Positions 44,992 to 51,933 of a stretch of 64,000 nt of DNA are shown piece after piece (positions within the stretch are counted from its first letter, which is position 1; every line of letters begins with the position of its first letter). A program made the translations under genes and the position numbers. The notes beneath the pieces are model-generated. The model had not been told where the DNA came from and did not search any database. It saw nothing but the letters and a program-made list of their open reading frames with translations. Origin of the DNA: Paenibacillus sedimenti (GTDB lineage: Bacteria > Bacillota > Bacilli > Paenibacillales > NBRC-103111); assembly GCF_014534655.1 (NCBI RefSeq), contig NZ_JACVVD010000002.1:744001-808000 (forward strand), written 5' to 3'.

Positions 44992-45024
44992 ACGATGTTA
45001 AGAATTCTTTTGCGGGGTGAGTTC

Positions 45025-45351
45025 ATGGCTGGCGACATTCATGCGGGGGCTGACGCCCTCGTTGTCGATATCCGCGATCATGTGGCAACGGCTTTGCGGG
45101 ATTTGGCGGAAGGCGATACGGCATCCATCCGGCTAGGTGAAGAGCTGATTTCGGTCAAGCTCCTTCAAAAGATCACGTTCGGCCATAAAATCGCAATTGC
45201 CCCCATGGCGCAAGGGAGCGAAGTTCGTAAATATGGGGAGGTCATCGGTCGCGCAACCGAGGCCATCGATGTCGGCATGCACGTGCACGTACACAATGTT
45301 GAAGGAATCCGCGGACGAGGCGATCAGGCGGACAGGGAGGGACAGGGATGA
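45025..45351 (+). CDS. UxaA-family dehydratase, small subunit (SAF domain)
   Basis: This 108-residue protein is a single SAF domain as found at the N-terminus of altronate dehydratase UxaA (KITFGHKIAI, GSEVRKYGEVIG, GMHVHVHNVEG). In many species it is a separate subunit paired with the large UxaA part. The ATG at 45025 follows GGGGTGAG; a longer in-frame start at 44995 is less convincing. It overlaps the large-subunit start by 4 bases. Confidence 0.88.
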   Translation: MAGDIHAGADALVVDIRDHVATALRDLAEGDTASIRLGEELISVKLLQKITFGHKIAIAPMAQGSEVRKYGEVIGRATEAIDVGMHVHVHNVEGIRGRGDQADREGQG

Positions 45352-46508
45352 GAACGATACCTGCTTATTTGCGCCCGAACGGCGATATCGGCATCCGCAA
45401 TCACTTGCTGGTTATTCCAACGGTGATCTGCTCGAACCAAGTGTGCAGCCGTATCGTACAGTCGGTGCCTGATACCGTGGCGATCCCGCATCAGCACGGA
45501 TGCAGTCAGATCGGCGCTGATAAAGACAGAACCTTCGATGTGCTGGCGGGAACGGGGAAAAACCCGAACGTGGGCGGCGTCATTATCGTCAGCCTGGGGT
45601 GTGAGGTGGTCGATCCCGAGCAGCTTGCCGAAGAAATTCGGAAGACGGGCAAGCCTGTTGAATTTTTCGATATTCAATCGGTAGGCGGCTCAGTGAAGGC
45701 CATTCAGTACGGCATTGAACTGGCAAGACGAATGAGAGCGGAGCTCGACGAGCAGCGGAAAGCGGAGGTGCCGATCGGCAAGCTGAAGGTCGGCGTCAAA
45801 TGCGGAGGTTCTGATGCGACTTCCGGTCTTGCTTCCAATCCGGCACTCGGCGCAGCGGCCGATTTGCTGATCGCCGAAGGCGGCGGCATCGTCATTGGCG
45901 AGACGACGGAAATCATCGGAGCGGAGCATGTACTCGCGGAACGCTGCGCGTCGACGGAAACGAGGGAGCAGCTGTTCTACATCGTAGAACGCTTCGAGAA
46001 GGAAGTGGATCGGATGGGGGCCGACATGCGCGGAGGCAATCCGAGCCCTGGCAATATAGCCGGCGGCCTCACTACGATCGAGGAGAAGTCGCTGGGGTGC
46101 ATCAGCAAATGCGGTACAGCCCCGATCGAAGGCATTATCGAATATGCAGAGGAGATCCCGGAGGGAGGACTTTTCTTCATGGACTCCCCGGGTAACGATA
46201 TCGAGTGCGTCTCGGGCATGGCTGCCGGAGGAGCCCACATCGTGTGCTTCACGACGGGGCGTGGGACGCCGACTGGCGCGGCCGTCGTACCTGTCATCAA
46301 AATTACCGGAAACCATAAGACCTTTCGGCATATGGAAGATAATATGGATGTGGATGTCAGTGATATTTTGAACGGAACCTTCAGCTTGCAGCAGGCGGGA
46401 GAAAGGATCTGGCAGGAAATCGCGGAGGTCGCGGGAGGAAAGCTGACGAAGGCGGAAATCCTGGGCCATCAGGAGTTTAGCATAAACCGCATTGGTCCGA
46501 GCTTATAA
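45348..46508 (+). CDS. UxaA-family dehydratase, large subunit
   Basis: The 386-residue product matches the C-terminal, catalytic part of altronate dehydratase/galactarate dehydratase-type UxaA proteins (ICSNQVCSRI, QHGCSQIGAD, KCGGSDATSGLASNPALG, SKCGTAPIEG). Cysteines in these blocks are candidates for metal binding. It dehydrates a sugar acid to a 2-keto-3-deoxy sugar acid. It ends the SDR-FAH-UxaA operon at a strong terminator. Sugar specificity cannot be read from sequence. Confidence 0.88.
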   Translation: MRTIPAYLRPNGDIGIRNHLLVIPTVICSNQVCSRIVQSVPDTVAIPHQHGCSQIGADKDRTFDVLAGTGKNPNVGGVIIVSLGCEVVDPEQLAEEIRKTGKPVEFFDIQSVGGSVKAIQYGIELARRMRAELDEQRKAEVPIGKLKVGVKCGGSDATSGLASNPALGAAADLLIAEGGGIVIGETTEIIGAEHVLAERCASTETREQLFYIVERFEKEVDRMGADMRGGNPSPGNIAGGLTTIEEKSLGCISKCGTAPIEGIIEYAEEIPEGGLFFMDSPGNDIECVSGMAAGGAHIVCFTTGRGTPTGAAVVPVIKITGNHKTFRHMEDNMDVDVSDILNGTFSLQQAGERIWQEIAEVAGGKLTKAEILGHQEFSINRIGPSL

Positions 46509-46532
46509 CGGGATATGAATGATTATGAACAA

Positions 46533-46575
46533 TAAAAAGGGACAGAGCGCTAGGATAGGGCCCTGTCCCTTTTTA
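46533..46575. terminator. Bidirectional terminator between UxaA and aldo/keto reductase genes
   Basis: AAAAAGGGACAG pairs with CTGTCCCTTTTT, giving U runs for both converging genes. Confidence 0.9.
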
Positions 46576-46576
46576 T

Positions 46577-47554
46577 TTAACGCGCAGGCGCGAAACCGGC
46601 GACTTGCTTCAAAATACCCTCGATCTGCTCAATCGTTTCCGGTTCAAGCCGAACGTTCACGGCTTTTACGTTCTCCGCGATTTGGTCCGGTTTCGTTGCT
46701 CCGATTAAAGCCGAGCTTACATTAGGTTGACGGAGCACCCATGCCAGTGCGAGCTGTGACAAAGATATTTCAAGCCGTTGAGCGACTTGGTTCAAGTCCT
46801 CGACACACTGAAGCACCTGATCGTTCAGGTAGCTTTTAATAACGCCATTTACTGAATCGTTGGCCGCACGGCTGTCCGTAGGAAGCGGTTGACCCGGTTT
46901 GTATTTACCCGTAAGAATGCCTTGTGCAAGAGGAGAAAACACAATTTGTCCAAGTCCTTTACGCTCTGAAACGGGAATGACTTCCCGCTCGATATAGCGC
47001 TCGAACATGTTGTAAATCGGCTGATTCGAAATCAGAGGACGCAGCCGCAGCCGTTCTGTGATACCTGCAGCCTCGGCAATCTGTGCGGCGCTCCACTCGC
47101 TTACGGCGGCGTAGAGGATTTTTCCTTGTGCGGTCAGATCGTCCAAAGCGCGTAACGTTTCCTCAAGCGGCGTATTCGCGTCGTATCGATGGCAGAAATA
47201 CAAATCCAAGTAATCGACGCCCAAACGCTTCAAGCTCGCTTCGCATTGCTCCATGATATGCTTGCGTGACAAACCGCGGTCATTAGGCCCTGAATCCATC
47301 GGGAAATACACTTTTGACGAAAGCACATAGCTGGATCTTGGGTATGCTTTGAGCGCTGCTCCCATTGCTTTCTCGCCTTCGCCCCGGTTGTAAGCATTTG
47401 CCGTATCAAAGAAATTGATCCCGCTTTCAAATGCTTTTTCCATACACGCGTCAGCAGCTTTTTGTTCTGCGGCTGTGCCATAAGTCAGCCAACTGCCAAG
47501 TCCGATTTCGCTCACCTTCAAGCCGCTGTTTCCTACGTTTCTATATCTCATCAT
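46577..47554 (-). CDS. Aldo/keto reductase (voltage-gated K-channel beta subunit-like/YghZ group)
   Basis: The 325-residue (beta/alpha)8 NADPH-dependent oxidoreductase has the AKR tetrad: Asp and Tyr in NFFDTANAYNRGEGE (about 45-59), Lys in VLSSKVYF and His in YLDLYFCHRYD. Late NADP-binding residues are in SALIGATKPDQI. It probably reduces a sugar aldehyde or a methylglyoxal-like compound. The ATG at 47554 follows GAGAGGGTGG; the frame is open to a TTG at 47617 without support. It is divergent in function from, and on the same strand as, the next AraC gene. Confidence 0.88.
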   Translation of the reverse strand: MMRYRNVGNSGLKVSEIGLGSWLTYGTAAEQKAADACMEKAFESGINFFDTANAYNRGEGEKAMGAALKAYPRSSYVLSSKVYFPMDSGPNDRGLSRKHIMEQCEASLKRLGVDYLDLYFCHRYDANTPLEETLRALDDLTAQGKILYAAVSEWSAAQIAEAAGITERLRLRPLISNQPIYNMFERYIEREVIPVSERKGLGQIVFSPLAQGILTGKYKPGQPLPTDSRAANDSVNGVIKSYLNDQVLQCVEDLNQVAQRLEISLSQLALAWVLRQPNVSSALIGATKPDQIAENVKAVNVRLEPETIEQIEGILKQVAGFAPAR

Positions 47555-47650
47555 GCCATCCACCCTCTCACCTGATCGTTCTGGTGTCATTATAATTGAG
47601 GTCTGGAAAGCTGACAATGAGGCACTATTTTTTCAGTAAGTAACCTCCAA

Positions 47651-48496
47651 TTAAGTAAGTGAAGATTGACGGTAGCGAAGCGGAGTCGTTTTGGTAATAT
47701 GCCGGAATACCCGCCCGAACTGTACCAACGAACCGAAACCGACTTGCTCGGCAATCGTAATCACCTTTATTTTAGTGCTCGTAAGCAGTCTCTGCGCTTC
47801 TTGAACACGAACCAGATTGATATATTCAACAAGCGAAAATCCGGTAATTTCTTTAAACATCCTGCTTAAGTAGGCGGGGCTGATTTCAAATTGCAGAGAG
47901 AGGTCATCCAAGCGAATGGGTTCCGAATAATGCACATTAATGTGCCGTACGATGGTTGATATTTTCCGATGAAGCGGGCTGACGTGATCCGGAGATGTAA
48001 CGGGATGCGTGCGGATAAAACGTGCCGTAAACATCAGGAGCTCTACGAGATAGTGCTTGAGTGCAAAATTTTGTCCGAGCAGCGGTTCTTTGGCCTCATG
48101 TATCAATTTGCCAAGAATGTCTTCCGCCATACGCCGGGTAGGCAGGTCTAACCGAATGACCGGAGAGCCATGGGTAAAAGCTTCCAATAAAAATGGCGCA
48201 TCCTCCAGCAAACCCTCAAGAAAGCTGTCGCTGAAATTTACGACCACTCTCGCATGTCCCAATTTCTCGGAATCCGAAGTCGCATGCAGCTCACGCCGGT
48301 TAATCAGCACCAGATCGCCCGGAAGAATAAGATAAGAGCGGTCGCGGATGAAATACATGCGCTCGCCTTCATACAAATAATAAAGCTCATACATTTCGTG
48401 CATGTGCTGCGTTCTTTCGAACGAGCCGGAACGATGAATATGCTGGATATAAAAGGGCCCGTCCTCTTCATTGCCGAAAGTGACCGTGCGAGACAT
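47651..48496 (-). CDS. AraC-family transcriptional regulator
   Basis: The 281-residue product has an N-terminal cupin-like ligand domain (HMHEMYELYYLYEGER, LILPGDLVLINRREL) and a C-terminal AraC domain near 180-278 (LSLQFEISPAYLSRMFKEIT and IAEQVGFGSLVQFGRVFRH). It lies upstream of the aldo/keto reductase gene on the same strand and divergent from uxaE, so it may control either or both. The start at 48496 follows AAAGGAGCAGG. Confidence 0.88.
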   Translation of the reverse strand: MSRTVTFGNEEDGPFYIQHIHRSGSFERTQHMHEMYELYYLYEGERMYFIRDRSYLILPGDLVLINRRELHATSDSEKLGHARVVVNFSDSFLEGLLEDAPFLLEAFTHGSPVIRLDLPTRRMAEDILGKLIHEAKEPLLGQNFALKHYLVELLMFTARFIRTHPVTSPDHVSPLHRKISTIVRHINVHYSEPIRLDDLSLQFEISPAYLSRMFKEITGFSLVEYINLVRVQEAQRLLTSTKIKVITIAEQVGFGSLVQFGRVFRHITKTTPLRYRQSSLT

Positions 48497-48636
48497 GAAA
48501 CCTGCTCCTTTGGATGAAGTATGTGTTTGCAGTATACCATGATTTCAGTGAAAAATATGAATAGTTTTAATGAAAAATAAGAAAAGATGATGAGAAAATT
48601 TACGTTAATTGCGATACGATGAACTTATCATGATGC

Positions 48637-48652
48637 AGTAAACGTTTGCACA
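48637..48652 (+). promoter_or_regulatory. LacI/CcpA-type operator before uxaE
   Basis: AGTAAACGTTTGCACA resembles a catabolite-repression (cre) or LacI-type site and nearly matches the one at 16967-16982. It lies about 22 bases before the uxaE start, overlapping the approach to the ribosome site, so binding would repress. Confidence 0.65.
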
Positions 48653-48673
48653 AAATAAGGGAGGATTACCGCA

Positions 48674-50158
48674 ATGAAACAGCTTATTGAGGCGTTACAA
48701 TCAGGCAATTTAGCCGCAATCAATACCTCAGACTTAAAAGTGTATGCTTCATCTTTCACAGAAGTTGGAGGCACGAAGTTGCTTTTAGTTCGATCAAATA
48801 CTGGGAAAAAACTCGTCGCTGTAGGCAAAGGCGAAATCTATGATCAATTAATCGGAGAGAGCGTGGATGGGGGCAAAATTTGTCCGCTTACCCATGAAAA
48901 CCGGCTTACGCTAAACCAATTTTTGCCATATACGGCTCCTCAAGCATTCGGAACGCAAGTGGCTACGATGGGACTCGGAGACCGGCTTGGCATCGCCAGC
49001 CCGGGCCACATCCAAACGCTTCGCGGTAAAGATATCCGCCCTGTTCTAGCTCAGCAAAGCATCCGTGAGTTGGCGCTAACAGGCCGGACCTACGAAGATG
49101 TGCTGGATGCGGCAGCTTATGCCGTTTTTCAAGAGGGATACAGGGACGGTTATGGCGCAGACGGGGATCACTTGAAGAAGGAAGAGGACATTGAGTACGC
49201 GCTGCGTTTAGGTTTTACGATGCTGACGCTGGACTGCTCAGAGAAGATCGATAACACGATTGACGGTCTGACCGATGCTGAAGTAGCTGCCAAGTATGAA
49301 AAGCTTCCGACCAGCCTGCGCAGCCGATATGAGGAACGTTACCTGCAAGCGACACCTAATGTTCCTGGCGCGAGCTTAACGTTCACACGACAATCGCTCA
49401 TGAAGGATGTACTGATCTATGATGCAGCGATCGACTTCATGGAAGCTATTTTCCGAAAATATATTACAACGCTGGATCGGGCGGTCGATTTTGAAATATC
49501 GATCGATGAAACGGCTACCCCGACATCGCCGGAGGCGCATTTCTTAGTGGCGAATGAGCTTCGTCAGCGCGGCGTAACGATATTCAGTATGGCGCCGCGC
49601 TTCTGCGGGGAGTTCCAGAAAGGCATCGATTACATCGGCGATATCGCACAATTTGAAAAAGAGCTCGCGAGCCATGCCGCCATCGCGGTTCACTTCGAAT
49701 ACAAATTGAGCATTCATTCCGGCAGCGATAAATTCAGCGTGTTCCCGCTGATCGGCCAATACACGAACGGCTTGTTTCATTTGAAAACGGCAGGCACAAA
49801 CTGGCTCGAGGCCGTCCGCGTTGTGGCGAAAGTCAACCCTTCCTTGTACCGCCGTATGCACCAATATGCGCTGGATCACTTTGAGGAAGCGACTGCTTAC
49901 TACCATGTGACGACGGATATAAACGCAATTACTCCGCTTGCAAGCGTGAGCGATCCACAATTGCCGGAATATATGAACGAAAATAACGCTCGCCAGCTGC
50001 TGCACATCACGTATGGCTTGCTTCTGCAAGCCAAAAATGCCGATGGCAGCAAACAGTTCGCAGACGAGTTCTTCCAGACCCTTGCCGAGCAAGAAGAGTC
50101 CTTCGCCGAGGGCTTGAAAAAGCACATAGGCAAGCACTTGGAGCTGCTGGGTAAATAA
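48674..50158 (+). CDS. uxaE: Tagaturonate/fructuronate epimerase, UxaE type
   Basis: This 494-residue protein matches UxaE-type epimerases in length and architecture (FGTQVATMGLGDRLGIASPGH, FEISIDETATPTSPEAHF and HFEYKLSIHSGSDKFSVFP). UxaE converts D-tagaturonate to D-fructuronate in galacturonate breakdown, and the conserved acidic and histidine residues in these motifs probably bind the metal. No uxaB/uxaC is nearby, so galacturonate use would need genes elsewhere. A clear ribosome site (GGGAGG) precedes the ATG and a terminator follows. Confidence 0.75.
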   Translation: MKQLIEALQSGNLAAINTSDLKVYASSFTEVGGTKLLLVRSNTGKKLVAVGKGEIYDQLIGESVDGGKICPLTHENRLTLNQFLPYTAPQAFGTQVATMGLGDRLGIASPGHIQTLRGKDIRPVLAQQSIRELALTGRTYEDVLDAAAYAVFQEGYRDGYGADGDHLKKEEDIEYALRLGFTMLTLDCSEKIDNTIDGLTDAEVAAKYEKLPTSLRSRYEERYLQATPNVPGASLTFTRQSLMKDVLIYDAAIDFMEAIFRKYITTLDRAVDFEISIDETATPTSPEAHFLVANELRQRGVTIFSMAPRFCGEFQKGIDYIGDIAQFEKELASHAAIAVHFEYKLSIHSGSDKFSVFPLIGQYTNGLFHLKTAGTNWLEAVRVVAKVNPSLYRRMHQYALDHFEEATAYYHVTTDINAITPLASVSDPQLPEYMNENNARQLLHITYGLLLQAKNADGSKQFADEFFQTLAEQEESFAEGLKKHIGKHLELLGK

Positions 50159-50161
50159 ATC

Positions 50162-50203
50162 ATAGAGCCGATCTCTTAAATCAGAGGTCGGCTCTATTTT
50201 TTA
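50162..50203 (+). terminator. Terminator after uxaE
   Basis: ATAGAGCCGATCTC pairs with GAGGTCGGCTCTAT (minor mismatch) followed by TTTTTT. Confidence 0.88.
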
Positions 50204-50237
50204 GGCTTTGTTATTCTTCATTGTTGATTTCTAACCA

Positions 50238-50353
50238 TGAGATAAACCTCTATCGGGGTCTTTCGAAGATGTGCGACCGCGTTCAGCGGAAGGTTTATTC
50301 GCCAATAAGAATTTCGTTTTCCGATCATCGGAAACTTATAAATTCTTATGTGG
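50238..50353 (+). repeat. Dispersed structured element, copy 2
   Basis: GATAAACCT pairs with AGGTTTAT(T)C around the conserved core GATGTGCGACCGCGTTCAGC. CCGC/GCGG is an inner stem. The downstream hairpin joins CCAATAAGAATTT with AAATTCTTATGTGG and has the inner palindrome TTCCGATCATCGGAA. It shares the core with copies at 30923-31024 and 50745-50833. Confidence 0.75.
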
Positions 50354-50463
50354 TAAGAAAAACCACCTAAACAATTAGCGATCAATTCGAAACAATCGTT
50401 CCCCCATATATACTCGAAAAATCATACACAAAAGCTCTAATTGAAGCGAAGAGCCCGATTTTA

Positions 50464-50477
50464 TATGAAATTTCATA
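50464..50477. repeat. Short perfect palindrome in the 50 kb intergenic region
   Basis: TATGAAATTTCATA is a perfect 14-base palindrome with no gene start close by. Between it and 50600 I see nothing else of note. Confidence 0.5.
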
Positions 50478-50599
50478 CAGAATCGTTGTTTCTGTGATTT
50501 ATGAACCTTCGCAGTTCCGATCTTTTTTAAGTCCCGTTACTTAAACAAAGAAAATCAACAACAAAGTTTAACAGAGTCTTTTTTTTAATAAAATGAAAG

Positions 50600-50735
50600 T
50601 TTTAAAAGCAGGCTTTCAAAACCGAGAAGGTTGGACGAAACTCGGAGAAGGAGGAAACGGAGCGTAGTTTACTACGTGAGTACCGGACTTCCCGATTTCG
50701 TTCAAGATTCGACGTCGAATAATCCTCCTGAATGT
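50600..50735. repeat. Second structured intergenic element, rich in short palindromes
   Basis: This stretch between copies 2 and 3 holds AAGCAGGCTT, CGTAGTTTACTACG (stem of six) and TTCGACGTCGAA (perfect palindrome). It has no open frame with a ribosome site. It resembles a dispersed intergenic element I associate with Paenibacillus genomes; this is from memory and unverified. Confidence 0.55.
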
Positions 50736-50744
50736 TCTTCGTTT

Positions 50745-50833
50745 TGAGATAAACCTTTATCGAAGTCATTCGAAGATGAGCGACCGCGTTTAGAGGTAGG
50801 TTTATTCGCCAATCAGACTATCGTCTGATGTGG
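50745..50833 (+). repeat. Dispersed structured element, copy 3
   Basis: GAGATAAACC opens it, followed by the core GATGAGCGACCGCGTTTAGA and TTTATTCGCCAAT. The hairpin CAGAC-TATC-GTCTG is closed by CCAAT and ATGTGG. It lies in the same orientation as copy 2, about 500 bases downstream, just beyond the stop of the next minus-strand gene. Confidence 0.75.
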
Positions 50834-50858
50834 ACAAAGTCGTTTTTTTAAACCTCCT

Positions 50859-51770
50859 TTAGAAGGAGAGGTGGCGGTAGGCGGTGGGGGACATGCCCGT
50901 CCACCGTTTGAATTGCTTGCTGAATTGCGACAAATCCTTGTAACCGAGCTGCTCGGCGATTTGTTCCACGGATTGTGTGGGATCCATGAGCAGAAGTTTG
51001 GCTTTACGAAGCTTGATGGTGCTTAAATACTGGCGCGGGGAAATGCCGTAAGCTTTCTGAAACACGCGATTGCAGTGAGTAGGGCTGTAGCCGAGCTGTT
51101 CTGCAATCTGTTCAATTCGAAAAAGTTCACGATCGTCTGAGCGAACCGAACCGTCGTTCATCCAAGCCTCCTCGATAGAGGCTGCAATCCGGGCTGCCAA
51201 CTCCGATGCAGCGGGTTGCGAGGAAGATTGCTGTTCTTCTTGAAGCAGTACCTCGCATAATGCTGCGAACAAGCGGAAAGAAGCATGCATCGTCAGCAGC
51301 TTCTGGTTCAATTCGCCAGCGGATTCGTCGCCCGCCATATTGGCCACATCCTGAAGAATGGGACGAAGGATCCGCTCAAGCGGACTGCCCGCAGGGTACA
51401 GCACCTTTCTCATTTGATTCAATTGTTGGCGAAACCAAGGGTCGTCCACTTCCATATGCACGCATACATACTCCATGGTGCCACCGTCGGCAGCACCGAG
51501 GCTGGCATGTGTAGAGCCCGGCAGAATCCACAGCAGATCGCCTTGTTTTTGCTGATAATCTTTCCTGTCGACCTGCATATGCTGAGTTCCTTCAAGCACC
51601 AGATTTAGCTCATACAGCGCATGCCGATGCTCGGGAAACGACCACTGGGCTTTGACTTTGCGTCGGTGTGCGGCGAACAAACGGAACGAAACTTGCAAAT
51701 CAGGCAGCATGCTGCCGCTTACCATATGATCAAGACCGGAGGGTAAGGATTCATGAGTGGGACGTACCAA
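50859..51770 (-). CDS. AraC-family transcriptional regulator of the xylosidase locus
   Basis: The 303-residue product has an N-terminal cupin domain (FPEHRHALYELNLVLEG, DLLWILPGSTHASLG) and an AraC DNA-binding domain near 210-300 (IAEQLGYSPTHCNRVFQKAYG and IAEQLGYKDLSQFSKQFKR). It is divergent from the GH52 gene, with about 160 bases between, so it very likely regulates xylooligosaccharide use. The start is a TTG at 51770 after AAAGGAGCG; later in-frame ATGs are possible. Confidence 0.87.
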   Translation of the reverse strand: MVRPTHESLPSGLDHMVSGSMLPDLQVSFRLFAAHRRKVKAQWSFPEHRHALYELNLVLEGTQHMQVDRKDYQQKQGDLLWILPGSTHASLGAADGGTMEYVCVHMEVDDPWFRQQLNQMRKVLYPAGSPLERILRPILQDVANMAGDESAGELNQKLLTMHASFRLFAALCEVLLQEEQQSSSQPAASELAARIAASIEEAWMNDGSVRSDDRELFRIEQIAEQLGYSPTHCNRVFQKAYGISPRQYLSTIKLRKAKLLLMDPTQSVEQIAEQLGYKDLSQFSKQFKRWTGMSPTAYRHLSF

Positions 51771-51933
51771 CGTTCGCTCGCTCCTTTGAAGGTGTTGTCG
51801 ATTCCCAGTATTATATCATGAAGAAGGAATATCATGTTTGTTTTGTCCAAATGAAAGCGAGTTATGCCCATTGGATAAAGATTTTTCCGGACATATGATT
51901 AGGGCATATAGGTATAGAAGGGAGCACTTAATA

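Noticed and set aside
45690..46469. 259-codon minus-strand open frame opposite the UxaA large subunit
   Set aside because: A shadow of the UxaA gene in a GC-rich region, with no motif.
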